From: Verrucomicrobia bacterium Tous-C9LFEB
Lineage (GTDB): Bacteria > Verrucomicrobiota > Verrucomicrobiia > Methylacidiphilales > UBA1321
Direction of reading: 5' to 3'
Assembly (NCBI GenBank): GCA_002304345.1
Contig: NEUU01000001.1
Span: 124,001 to 188,000 of the forward strand
DNA length: 64,000 bases
Below are positions 42,800-51,524 of the stretch, in pieces. The translations under genes were made by a program, and so were the position numbers. Under the pieces are notes generated by a model that worked only from the letters and a program-made list of their open reading frames with translations, did not search any database and was not told the DNA's origin. How positions within the stretch are numbered: position 1 is the first letter of the stretch; each line of letters begins with the position of its first letter.

Positions 42800-44578
42800 T
42801 TACTTCAGATAATACTCATCCAGATTCCAGGTGATACCACCGGCCTTGGGAATTTCCACATTCTCCCAACGGTCCTTCACGCCTTCGTACGAATTCGGCG
42901 TGATCAGGTAAATGAAAGGGAGTTGCTCGCTCATGATCCGCTGCACCTCGAACCAATACTTTTTCCGCTCCGCCAGATTCAGCGTCTTGAGCTGCTTCAT
43001 CATCAGTTCATCGATGCGCGCTTCCCAGGCGGTGGCGGGCTTCTTCTGGTTCGGATACCACTCATGCATGCGGCCCGAGCTCAGATAGACCGACATGCCG
43101 CCCACCGGATCGCCACCGCCCGTCAGCCCCAGCATGCCGCACTCGTAATCGTACGACTCGCCGATCTTCTTCACGAACGTGCCGAAATCGAGCAGTTGCA
43201 ACTTCACCTCAATGCCGAGGTCCTTCATGTTCTCTTTGAACACCGTCGCCATATGCTGGCGGATTGGATTTTCCTGATTTGTATTCAAGGAAAACGACAC
43301 GCGATTTCCCGCGCTGTCGAACAATTCTCCGGCCTCATTCCAACGGAAGCCCGCCTGCTTCAACAGTTCCCGCGCTTGCTCCGGGCTGTACGGGTACTTT
43401 TGCAAATCCGGGTTGAACCACTTCGTATTCGCGGGCGTCTCCGGTCCCCACAACGGCGTGCCGCGGCCGAACAAGACGCCCTTGATGATGCCCTCGCGAT
43501 TGATCCCGTACGAGACCGCCTGCCGGAAGCGGACATCCTGGAACCACTTCAACTTGTACGGCTCCACGAACGGCTTGCCGCTCTTGTCCTTTTCCGGGTT
43601 TTGGTTGAACCAGAGGAAATTGCAGACGGTCGACGGACCGCGCTCATGCACCGTATAGTTGTGTGCCTTCTCGCCGCGCCGCACCCATTCCACATCGGCT
43701 GGGGAAACATTTTCAGAGTCACTCTGTCCGGTTGCGAAAGCCGCCAGACTCGCATTCTGATCGCGTACGAATTTCGTGATAGAGAGATCCAGATAGGGGA
43801 GTCGCTGCCCGGCGCTGTCCGCCCGCCAATAGTGCGGGTTCGGCTCGTAAACAAGGCGTTCGCCCGGCTTGAATGACGCGATGCGGAACATCCCCGTGCT
43901 GACGATCTCGCGCGGGTGGGTCCCGATATTCCACGCCTTCATCAACGTTCCGTTGTCGACGAATTTTTGCAGCGCATGCTTCGGCAGGATCGACCCGCCC
44001 CCCACCATCTCCAGGAAGGGCGCGTAGATGTCCGGCGTGATGAAGCGCACCGTCAGGTCATCGATTTTTTCCACCTTGAATGGCTTCCCGTCGATCGAGT
44101 AATCGCTCGCGTGACGGTTGGGGAAACGCTCGTCGTAAATGCACGCGTAGGTGAACACCACGTCATCGGCCGAGAACGGCGCGCCATCGCTCCACTTCAC
44201 CCCTTCGCGCAGATGAAAGGTATAGGTCTTGTTATCGGGACCGATCTCCCACGACTTCGCCAGACCGGGAATGATCTCCTCCGTCATGGCGTTTCGCCGC
44301 ACCAACCCCTCCAGAACCGTGCTGATGGCACCCATGGACGTCGCATCTTCCGCCACCAGATAATTGAACGTGTTCGGCCCGCCGCCCGGATCGACGCTGA
44401 TGTAAATCCCGCCATAGCGGCCCGGCGGTTTCGTGGTGATATCCACATCCTTCGGTAGCGGCGGAAACTCCCGCTTCAATTTCTGCCGGGGCGCACAGGC
44501 GGGAATCAGCAACGCGGCCAGCGTAATGGCCACTCCACGAAACAGGGAATTCAAAACAGTCGGGCGCAGGGACAGCAT
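42800..44578 (-). CDS. peptide ABC transporter substrate-binding lipoprotein (family 5)
   Basis: A 592-residue extracytoplasmic solute-binding protein of family 5 (OppA/DppA-like). The signal peptide ends in a lipobox, LIPAC, making Cys28 the lipidated residue. Family motifs include LAKSWEIGPDNKTYTFHLREGVKWSDG and FSADDVVFTY, and AVSYGINREGIIKG. It captures peptides, or possibly other ligands such as oligosaccharides, for the permeases encoded directly downstream. First gene of a five-gene operon. Confidence 0.92.
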   Translation of the reverse strand: MLSLRPTVLNSLFRGVAITLAALLIPACAPRQKLKREFPPLPKDVDITTKPPGRYGGIYISVDPGGGPNTFNYLVAEDATSMGAISTVLEGLVRRNAMTEEIIPGLAKSWEIGPDNKTYTFHLREGVKWSDGAPFSADDVVFTYACIYDERFPNRHASDYSIDGKPFKVEKIDDLTVRFITPDIYAPFLEMVGGGSILPKHALQKFVDNGTLMKAWNIGTHPREIVSTGMFRIASFKPGERLVYEPNPHYWRADSAGQRLPYLDLSITKFVRDQNASLAAFATGQSDSENVSPADVEWVRRGEKAHNYTVHERGPSTVCNFLWFNQNPEKDKSGKPFVEPYKLKWFQDVRFRQAVSYGINREGIIKGVLFGRGTPLWGPETPANTKWFNPDLQKYPYSPEQARELLKQAGFRWNEAGELFDSAGNRVSFSLNTNQENPIRQHMATVFKENMKDLGIEVKLQLLDFGTFVKKIGESYDYECGMLGLTGGGDPVGGMSVYLSSGRMHEWYPNQKKPATAWEARIDELMMKQLKTLNLAERKKYWFEVQRIMSEQLPFIYLITPNSYEGVKDRWENVEIPKAGGITWNLDEYYLK

Positions 44579-45156
44579 GATTCGGCGGTTGCTTATAGCC
44601 GCCTACTATTAGGCAAGCCGACTACATGGGAAAGATAAAAGTCGGGTGTTGCTGACGGAGAGGTGTCTGGCGGAGAAATAATGTTCGCGAATGTCTTTCT
44701 GTAGGGCGCTTCGGTGAAGCGCCAGGACGGGATACCATCCCGCCTTATAAAAGAAAGAGGCTCTGAGGCCCTAATGGACCCATGCCCCCCCCAAACCACC
44801 CCCTTGCCCGACCCCTCGACTACGCTTGGGATGACCAGCGTGACATTGGACCCGGTAGCTGATTTGCTCCGCAAATCGCTTTTAGGTTGGCAATTCCCGT
44901 GATAGAGAGGGATTTTGGCAAGTGAGAGTCATGAAAGCAAGAGTCCCCTGGCTCTCTCAAAGCCTGGCCTGAGCGTAGTTGAATGGCAGGGGTGGCGCGC
45001 CGGGGGCAATCTTCACGGGAGTTCTCGCGATTGCGGACTTCACATTGTCCCTGACTTCTGGCGCTCTGTCGGTTTGAGATTCCGGCAGAGCCGGTTTGTT
45101 CTCTGCAATTTCACCTTGTCGCGAGAGCGTATTCTGGCGATAAATGACCCTTTACC
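44579..45156. other. repeat-bearing intergenic region
   Basis: No gene is visible in these 578 bases. A repeat A half (TGTAGGGCGCTTCGGTGAAG) is at 44700-44723. A degenerate half of repeat C (CGACTACGCTTGGGATGAC) at 44816-44834 joins directly to a repeat B (CCAGCGTGACATTGGACCC) at 44835, the same C/B junction as at 38638/38639. The last 230 bases before tyrS show no hairpin, repeat or Shine-Dalgarno sequence. Confidence 0.6.
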
Positions 45157-46437
45157 ATGACTATTCTAGATGACCTCCAATGGCGGGGCCTGTTGTCGGA
45201 TTGCACTGACAAAGAGGCCTTAACGGTGCGGCTTGCTCAGGGGCCCATCACGCTCTATTGCGGGTTCGATCCGACGGCGGACAGTCTGCACGTGGGCAAT
45301 CTGGTGCCGTTGCTGGCGCTGCGCCGGTTTCAACTGGCGGGACATCATTCCATCGCCCTGGCGGGCGGCGCGACCGGACGCATCGGCGATCCGAGTGGCA
45401 AGACGGTGGAGCGGCAATTGCTCACGGCTGAAGTGTTGGCATCCAATATCGCGAGCGTGAAATCGCAGCTCGCGCGGTTGCTCGATTTCGAGGCGAAGGA
45501 TAATCCGGCCCGACTGCTGGACAATGCCTCGTGGTTCGCGCCGATCACGTTCCTCGATTTTCTCCGCGACGTGGGGAAGCATTTCACGGTCAATCACATG
45601 GTCGCGAAGGAAAGCGTGCGCGCGCGCATGGAGGATCGCGAGGTGGGCATCAGCTTCACCGAGTTCAGTTACATGCTGCTGCAGGCTTACGATTTTTACC
45701 ACTTGAACCAGTCGCTGAAGTGCGAGCTGGAAATCGGTGGCTCGGACCAATGGGGCAACATCACAGCGGGTATCGAACTGTGCCACAAGAAGGCGCGGGC
45801 GAAGACGTTCGGGTTGACGTTGCCGCTTCTGACGAATGCAGACGGTTCCAAATTCGGCAAGTCGGTGGCGGGCGCGGTCTGGCTCGATCCGAAGAAGACG
45901 AGCGTGTACCGCTTCTACCAATTCTGGATTCAGACCGACGATCGCAACGTGATCAAGTGCCTGAAGTTTTTCACCTTCCTCCCGAAGGAAGAAATCGAAG
46001 CTCTGGAAGCACAGCACGCTGCGCGCCCGGAAGCGCGGGACGCGCACAAGGCGTTGGCGCGGGAAGTGACGAAGCTGATTCACGGCGAGCAGGCGGTGCA
46101 TGATGCGATCCGCGCGAGCGAGATTCTTTTCGGTGGCGGACTCGATGGCGTGACGGAAGCGATCTTCAAGGACGTGGTGGGCGAAGTGCCGACCAAGACG
46201 GTGGAGGCGGCCACGCTCGGTGGAGAGGGAACGTCCCTGATCGATTTGTTACTGGTCTCGGGTTTGTGCCCGTCGCGCGGTCAGGCCCGGAAGGATCTGG
46301 AGGCGGGCGGCATTTATCTGAACAACGAACGGCAGTCGGACGTCGGTCGCAAGGTGACTTCCGCGGCGTTGCTTTTTGGCAAGCATCTGTTACTGCGCAA
46401 GGGCAAGCGGAATTACGTGGTGATCGAGGCGGTGTGA
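45157..46437 (+). CDS. tyrS: tyrosyl-tRNA synthetase
   Basis: Class I tyrosyl-tRNA synthetase of 426 residues, charging tRNA-Tyr in the cytoplasm. The HIGH motif is HVGN (residues 45-48, in PTADSLHVGNL), the KMSKS motif is KFGKS (232-236), and the tyrosine-binding QAYDFYHLNQSLKCELEIGGSDQWGN segment is intact. The C-terminal S4 RNA-binding domain (about 360-425) has SRGQARKDLEAGGIYLNN. Length matches bacterial TyrS. No Shine-Dalgarno sequence or T-box leader is visible upstream. Confidence 0.96.
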   Translation: MTILDDLQWRGLLSDCTDKEALTVRLAQGPITLYCGFDPTADSLHVGNLVPLLALRRFQLAGHHSIALAGGATGRIGDPSGKTVERQLLTAEVLASNIASVKSQLARLLDFEAKDNPARLLDNASWFAPITFLDFLRDVGKHFTVNHMVAKESVRARMEDREVGISFTEFSYMLLQAYDFYHLNQSLKCELEIGGSDQWGNITAGIELCHKKARAKTFGLTLPLLTNADGSKFGKSVAGAVWLDPKKTSVYRFYQFWIQTDDRNVIKCLKFFTFLPKEEIEALEAQHAARPEARDAHKALAREVTKLIHGEQAVHDAIRASEILFGGGLDGVTEAIFKDVVGEVPTKTVEAATLGGEGTSLIDLLLVSGLCPSRGQARKDLEAGGIYLNNERQSDVGRKVTSAALLFGKHLLLRKGKRNYVVIEAV

Positions 46438-46545
46438 CGCTCTGCGGGGTGTGGATTGTGTTTAAGGCAAAGGCCACACCTCCCCGGCGCTCTCTCTTGA
46501 TAGGGCATTACCCGCACGTAATGATTTCATCAAGGACTCTCCGAC

Positions 46546-46595
46546 TGTAGGGCGACTCGGTGAGTCGCCATGGCGTTTCACCGAAACGCCCTACA
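46546..46595. repeat. head-to-head repeat A
   Basis: TGTAGGGCGACTCGGTGAGT...GCCATGGCG...CCCTACA is the exact reverse complement of the unit at 16462-16511 across its whole length. It lies in the 227-base gap after tyrS, between convergent 3' ends. Confidence 0.8.
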
Positions 46596-46664
46596 GAAAA
46601 CCGCAAGGCATCGGCCTTCGATCATCTGTGCGGGATGCTTTAAAATCCAGTCAGGGCGGGCGCT

Positions 46665-48926
46665 CTATGATTTCGTCGGGTCGGTGCCGGGCGGAAGCGG
46701 GAATAAATCCGGCGGACAGCCGTAGAGTTCGATCGCTTTCTTACGGAAGTTGAGAGCGTCGTCGTAGTGGATCGTTTCGATGAGGAGACGGTACGTTTCG
46801 ATGCAGGCCTGGGTCAGGTGCTGCCGCGCCATCGGATGATCCTTGAGCAGCGTGTAATTTCCATCGCCCAAGGCGCGGACGGCAGGCCGGTCGGGGCTGA
46901 GGAGATTATAGATGCGCGAGACGTTTTCCCATGTGTCTTTCGATGAGGGATCGAAGAGCAGTTGTCGAATCCAATAGATCACCGCGCGTTCGTAGTTTTT
47001 CTGCCGGGCATTGATTTCGCCGAGCATGACATTGGCACGATTGGCGTAGGGGTTGAGGTTGAGATTGTAGAGCGCGGCTTTCTCCGCGGCGGGATAGTTG
47101 CCCATGCCGATGTAGACGGCGGTGAGCAGTTCGTAAATGGTAGGGTTGCCCACGTTGCGGACTTCCTCCGGCTTCTTGCCTTGGCGGACGAATTTGGCGC
47201 GTGAGGTGGCATTGGCGTAGCGATCCACCTCCATGGCTTTTTCCAGCGCGCCGAGCGCCTTGTTGTAGTACTTCATCCCTTCGACGGGGTCCTTGCGGTT
47301 CATGCAATACTCCGCCTTGCGGGCGTAGTGGAAGGCGATGTTGATGTAGAGGGTGTTGTCCTTGCGCTCAATCGGGAGCGGAGGATTTTCCAGGATGGCA
47401 ACGCCGCGTTCCGCGACGGCAATGGCCTGATCCGCGCCTTCTTCGGTATTCTTCGTGATGAAGCAATTGGAGAATCCCTTGTAGGTCTTGAAGCTGTTCG
47501 GGCAGGTCTGCACGGCGCTGGACCAGAGTGATAATTCGTCGTGCCAGTCCGCATTGCGCAGGTAGGTGCGCACGGCGAAGGCGATGAAAATCACGAGCGG
47601 TAGGGTGAAACTGGCCCACGCGATGGCGGGGTTGACGCGACGCAGGAGGTTGGACAGTCCGACGCGAGCCCATTCCAAGAGCATGCCCGCGATGAGGGCG
47701 AAGCCGAGGTAGGGCATATAGAGCAGGCGCTCGCCCTTGATACTGCCGATGGTGATCGGGAGGTTCGAGGTGGGGAAGATGGCGACGAAAAACCAGAGGA
47801 TGCCGAAGGTCATTAAGGGATGCCGCTTGCGCTGAATCCACGCCATGGCGAGGAGCGCAATCACGAGCACGATGGAAACCCACGACTGGATATTCTCATG
47901 CCACGGGGCATCGGGACCGTAGAGCGGAATCTGGTTGTAGGACCAGTCGCAGGAGAGGTTCTCGGGCCAGACGAGCATCCAGATGTATTGACCGAGCACC
48001 TTGAAGGCGGTCATGCGGCCGGAGAAAAATCCGGCGAGTTCGATGGGATTATCGACGAAGGGATTTCCGTAAGTCGGCGAGGTGCGCATCATCCAGATGC
48101 GGGCGGAAACGAAAGTGATGAGTGCCGGGAGTACCGCCAGATAGCCGGGGTAGAGGACTTGCAGTCGGGCGCGCCAACCGGCGGGCAGTGGGGCTTGGTC
48201 GGAATGACTGCGGTAGAGCCAGTCGTAGAAGAACATGGCGGGGAGGATCATGACGCCGTTCTCCTTGCAGAGGACGCCGATCAGCGAAAGCAGGCCGAGG
48301 CCGAAGAGCCAGCCGGTTTTGGCGTTGCCGCGGCTTTTCGCACTCCGGGCATAGCACAGGGTGGCGGAGAGGACGCAGAAGGTGGAGAGAAGATCCGCCC
48401 GCCCGACGATATTGGTGACGCCTTCCGTCGCGACGGGGTGGAGTCCATAGAGTGCGGCGGCCCAATAGCCCACGATCTCGCGCGTGCCGATCTGCCGGAG
48501 TAGCCGGTAGACGAGGAAGACATTGATGGCATGCAGGATGAAGTTCACCCAGTGGTAGCCTTCGGAATTACCGCCATTGCCGAGGACGGACCAGTTCACC
48601 ATGTAGCTGAAGGTGGTGAGGGGACGGTACAGGTCGGAGGCGAGGGTGGGCCACCAATAGTCCTTGGTGAAGATATTGATGATGTTCGGACTCCAGTCCG
48701 AGGAGCGCAGCCGGGGGTCGAGCAGGATGATCTGCTGGTTATCGAGGAGGAAGGCGCCGTCGAAGGAATTCGAGTAGGTCGTCAGCAAGGCGATCAGGAG
48801 GAGCGTGCCGAGGGCGATGCGCATCCAGAGTTGATGCGGGTCGCTCATGGCGACGGGCGGCTTGGCCTCGCTGGTGGCGTCGGTGGAAACGGGAGCCTTT
48901 CGGACGGACGATTTGCGTTTACCCAT
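46665..48926 (-). CDS. polytopic membrane protein with TPR tail (TMTC-like)
   Basis: A 753-residue protein with about ten membrane segments (first at about 33-52) followed by a soluble C-terminal half with TPR-like repeats (about 500-700). Motifs DGAFLLDNQQIILLDPRL, GYHWVNFILHAINVFLVYRLLR and VLCKENGVMILPAMFFYDWLYR resemble the TMTC/PMT-C-related proteins proposed to be O-mannosyl transferases; bacterial homologues with this architecture are usually called tetratricopeptide-repeat proteins. The acidic DN motif after TM1 is the part most like GT-C active sites. Function is inferred from architecture only. It stands alone. Confidence 0.8.
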   Translation of the reverse strand: MGKRKSSVRKAPVSTDATSEAKPPVAMSDPHQLWMRIALGTLLLIALLTTYSNSFDGAFLLDNQQIILLDPRLRSSDWSPNIINIFTKDYWWPTLASDLYRPLTTFSYMVNWSVLGNGGNSEGYHWVNFILHAINVFLVYRLLRQIGTREIVGYWAAALYGLHPVATEGVTNIVGRADLLSTFCVLSATLCYARSAKSRGNAKTGWLFGLGLLSLIGVLCKENGVMILPAMFFYDWLYRSHSDQAPLPAGWRARLQVLYPGYLAVLPALITFVSARIWMMRTSPTYGNPFVDNPIELAGFFSGRMTAFKVLGQYIWMLVWPENLSCDWSYNQIPLYGPDAPWHENIQSWVSIVLVIALLAMAWIQRKRHPLMTFGILWFFVAIFPTSNLPITIGSIKGERLLYMPYLGFALIAGMLLEWARVGLSNLLRRVNPAIAWASFTLPLVIFIAFAVRTYLRNADWHDELSLWSSAVQTCPNSFKTYKGFSNCFITKNTEEGADQAIAVAERGVAILENPPLPIERKDNTLYINIAFHYARKAEYCMNRKDPVEGMKYYNKALGALEKAMEVDRYANATSRAKFVRQGKKPEEVRNVGNPTIYELLTAVYIGMGNYPAAEKAALYNLNLNPYANRANVMLGEINARQKNYERAVIYWIRQLLFDPSSKDTWENVSRIYNLLSPDRPAVRALGDGNYTLLKDHPMARQHLTQACIETYRLLIETIHYDDALNFRKKAIELYGCPPDLFPLPPGTDPTKS

Positions 48927-49079
48927 GTTTGGCGAAAGTAAAGGTCTGGGGCGGAACGGTCAAGACAGCTTGCAGGAAGATTGGGTAACAGGGTTGCTTC
49001 CGGTATAGGAAAAAATAAATATTGTCTCCAAACCGCTGCGAAGCCTGTGCTTCCCTCCCTGTCTTATTCTAATTAGCGT

Positions 49080-49104
49080 CTCCAAAAAGATCGTGGATAA
49101 GCTC
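49080..49104 (-). mobile_element. diverged MITE end next to a stop codon
   Basis: Read on the minus strand, GAGCTTATCCACGATCTTTT resembles the terminal bases of the 29314-29476 MITE (about 20 of 25 positions). The three bases before it are TAA, which are also the stop codon of the oxidoreductase gene. Confidence 0.6.
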
Positions 49105-50310
49105 TTAGTTGATGCTGAGTTGGGTGATTTCGTTGAGATTGATCACGCTGGAGCTTTGTGCCCAAGGCCGATGTTGTTCGGAGAAGAGCTTGCCTGACCG
49201 GACGGTTTCTTGAACGGCCTCATGGAGTGAGGTGACGTCATAGCCGCCGTCGTTCTTCGCGTTGCGATAACCTCGTATCCATTGATTTCCGATATCGCAG
49301 ATGCCATCCGATGAGAGCAGCATGCCATTTGTCGTCAGCACGTAACCGCGAGTATCGCACAGACTCGTGATCACTCTCGTCCGGCGGCCTTCGAGATAGT
49401 CTAGAAACAATTCGTAGGAGCGTTTCATCAGCTCGATGGTGGTCTCGTCGTACTGGTTTCTGCCCCAACTGCTTTCAAGGAGTTGTCCATCGTTGGAGAC
49501 TGTAGCCCACCCGTTCGAGCCTCTGATGTGGATATGGAATGGCCATTCGTTTTGGGTGGCATGGGTCACGGCAATTTCAAAAGCAAGGCCGGATCGGAAC
49601 CAGCCGCGCGCACAGGCGGTGTCGTAGCTCTCGATGCGTCGGGCGCGGTATAATTCTCCTTGTACCGCGACGGGCTCGGCATAACCCGATTCACTGGAAT
49701 CGGCGAGAAACATGATCGACTGAATCAAATGGGCGAGCGCGTTGGTGGCGGGGCCGTCGAAAATAGGATTACCCTGATGCGCCATTTTTCCAGCCCAGAA
49801 AGCGCGATTATAATAGGTGTCTGTGCGTGGCCAGCAGGCACCGGCTCGAATGGTTTTGATTTCACCGAAGCGACCTTCGCCGATCCATTGTTTGAGCTGC
49901 GTGGCCCAAGCCGAATTGATCATTTGAAAGCCAACATAAACATCCCCCAATACATCTATCGCTATCAGTTCATCCAGTTGTTGAATCAATGGGACGGGAG
50001 GTTTTTCAAGATACACTTTCAACCCCTGCTTCAGGCAACGCCGGGTCATTTCCGCGTGGAACGGAGTGGGGGTGGCGATGGTCACGGCCGAAAGATCCGG
50101 CTCGGCGTTCAACATCGTTTCGTAGTCAGGATAGACGTTGATCTTCCTGGCCAAGAGTTCGCCTTCCAGTGGGGAGTGCTTTTTGAGTGTTGGGTCGGCG
50201 ACCGCTTTCAAGTAGGCGCGCCCCTGCTTCTGGAGAAGATCCATCGCCTGGCGGTGCGCTATGCCTACTCCGCCGGCTCCTATTAAGCCCAACGCATATT
50301 TAAATTTCAT
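49105..50310 (-). CDS. Gfo/Idh/MocA family oxidoreductase
   Basis: A 401-residue NAD(P)-dependent sugar or inositol oxidoreductase. The N-terminal Rossmann fold has LGLIGAGGVGIAHRQAM, TIATPTPFHAEMTRRCLKQGLKVYLEKPP (the conserved EKP), and the C-terminal GFO domain follows. The ATG has AGGA eight bases upstream. It lies beside and downstream of a LacI-family regulator, with an AACGTT-type operator between them, so it is probably part of that sugar regulon. Substrate unknown. The stop TAA coincides with the flank of a MITE end. Confidence 0.88.
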   Translation of the reverse strand: MKFKYALGLIGAGGVGIAHRQAMDLLQKQGRAYLKAVADPTLKKHSPLEGELLARKINVYPDYETMLNAEPDLSAVTIATPTPFHAEMTRRCLKQGLKVYLEKPPVPLIQQLDELIAIDVLGDVYVGFQMINSAWATQLKQWIGEGRFGEIKTIRAGACWPRTDTYYNRAFWAGKMAHQGNPIFDGPATNALAHLIQSIMFLADSSESGYAEPVAVQGELYRARRIESYDTACARGWFRSGLAFEIAVTHATQNEWPFHIHIRGSNGWATVSNDGQLLESSWGRNQYDETTIELMKRSYELFLDYLEGRRTRVITSLCDTRGYVLTTNGMLLSSDGICDIGNQWIRGYRNAKNDGGYDVTSLHEAVQETVRSGKLFSEQHRPWAQSSSVINLNEITQLSIN

Positions 50311-50327
50311 CGGGTTCCTATGTATTT

Positions 50328-50341
50328 GGAAAACGTTTGCC
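50328..50341. promoter_or_regulatory. LacI-type operator before the oxidoreductase gene
   Basis: GGAAAACGTTTGCC is centred on the palindrome AAACGTTT, the usual core of LacI/GalR-family operators. It lies 18 bases upstream of the oxidoreductase start and 14 bases after the stop of the LacI-family gene. Confidence 0.5.
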
Positions 50342-50354
50342 CAGGGAGTGTGCG

Positions 50355-51338
50355 TTACGTCATGGCAATGACTGAGCCTCGATCAACCAGGGTTACCGGA
50401 TAGGAAGCGCAGGGGGGAATATCCTTTTTTTCGATCAGTGCGATCAGACCTTCCACGGTGGCATCAACCAACTTTGATATGGGATGCGTAATGGAAGTGA
50501 TGGGCGGATCGGAAATCTGCGTCATGAAGGTGTCTTCGAGCGAGAACAGGGAATAATCGCGGGGTACTTGCACGTGATGGCGGCGCAAGCCCAGCAACAG
50601 TCCTATGGAGAGTAGGGCGTTACCACCAAGGCAAGCCGTGCACGAGGTCTTTAGCAGGGACTCGACGGCAGCCTCGCCGTCCTCGAGTTTCCAACCGGTT
50701 TGAATGATCCAGTCCGGCGAGGCTGCCATGGTCTGGCGCGCGTAGAAGGATTCGTAGCCGGTGATGCGGCTGGCGACATGCTCGGGATTGTGTGGGCCGG
50801 TGACGAGCGCGATGCGCCGGTGGCCTAGGGACCACAGATGATTCAATGCCATGTGCATCCCTTGCACCATGTCGTAGACGGCGGGAGATTCCTTGACGGA
50901 GCGGTTGTAAGTGATGATAGGGAGTTGCGGAGCGAGCCGGCTCAAGTCAGCCGTGCTGAGCTGCGGATGGAGGTTGATGATGCCGTCGAGCAGGTTGCGG
51001 ACAAACTTGCCCAGCGAGGCGTCGCCCGGTTCTCGGCAAAGCCCAAGAACCAGTCCGTAACCACGACGCTCGAGAGATTGGCCAAACGCCTCCAGCACCA
51101 AGCCAGTGTGGGGGTTGTATAGTTCGCTGACGAGTACTCCGACTTGCTGCGTGCGTTGCGTGCGCATCATCTGCGCGGCGCGATTGGGTTTGTAATCCAT
51201 CTTGCGCGCCAGTTCACGAATGTCCTCGGCTTTGCGGGCTACGCTGGGCCAACAAGCCTTGGTCTTGCCATTCAAGGCGCGGGAAACGGTGTCAACAGAT
51301 ACGCCGGCGGCGAGTGCGATGTCTTTAAGTTTGGTCAT
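50355..51338 (-). CDS. LacI-family transcriptional regulator
   Basis: A 327-residue repressor. The N-terminal helix-turn-helix is KLKDIALAAGVSVDTVSRALNG, with the hinge KMDYKPNRAAQMMRTQRTQQVGVLVSE, then a periplasmic-binding-protein-like effector domain (GHRRIALVTGPHNPEHVASRITGY, ITHPISKLVDATVEGLIALI). I start at the ATG giving MTKLKDIA, where the family begins. It diverges from the PEP-CTERM gene across a 186-base region with three AACGTT-like sites and is followed by an oxidoreductase gene. Sugar effector unknown; galacturonate- or rhamnose-derived is a guess from context. Confidence 0.92.
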   Translation of the reverse strand: MTKLKDIALAAGVSVDTVSRALNGKTKACWPSVARKAEDIRELARKMDYKPNRAAQMMRTQRTQQVGVLVSELYNPHTGLVLEAFGQSLERRGYGLVLGLCREPGDASLGKFVRNLLDGIINLHPQLSTADLSRLAPQLPIITYNRSVKESPAVYDMVQGMHMALNHLWSLGHRRIALVTGPHNPEHVASRITGYESFYARQTMAASPDWIIQTGWKLEDGEAAVESLLKTSCTACLGGNALLSIGLLLGLRRHHVQVPRDYSLFSLEDTFMTQISDPPITSITHPISKLVDATVEGLIALIEKKDIPPCASYPVTLVDRGSVIAMT

Positions 51339-51362
51339 GCGTCGATGACGAAAGTAGCAAGT

Positions 51363-51404
51363 CATAACGTTCGTAAAATAAGAATTTATAGTTACGTTAC
51401 GAAA
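51363..51404. promoter_or_regulatory. two LacI-type operator candidates near the regulator start
   Basis: CATAACGTTCGTAA (51363-51376) and, on the other strand, TTTCGTAACGTAA (51392-51404) share the core [AG]TAACGTT with the site overlapping the divergent promoter at 51502. They begin 25 bases upstream of the regulator start and fit autoregulation. TATAAA on the minus strand at 51385-51390 lies between them and may be a -10 box. Confidence 0.5.
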
Positions 51405-51472
51405 TTGCCAGAGAAATCTTGTACTCTTAGCGTAATAAGTTAATAAAAAGCCAATTTTAGCGATTTATGAGC

Positions 51473-51514
51473 TTGACGATGAGAGAGTAATTTTGCATTA
51501 TCGTAACGTTCTTA
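51473..51514 (+). promoter_or_regulatory. sigma-70-type promoter with overlapping operator for the PEP-CTERM gene
   Basis: TTGACG (51473-51478), exactly 17 bases, then CATTAT (51496-51501) form a near-consensus housekeeping promoter. CGTAACGTTCTTA (51502-51514) immediately follows, covering the expected transcription start, and resembles the two sites near the LacI-family gene. A repressor bound there would block initiation. Confidence 0.65.
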
Positions 51515-51524
51515 AATTAAGCGT

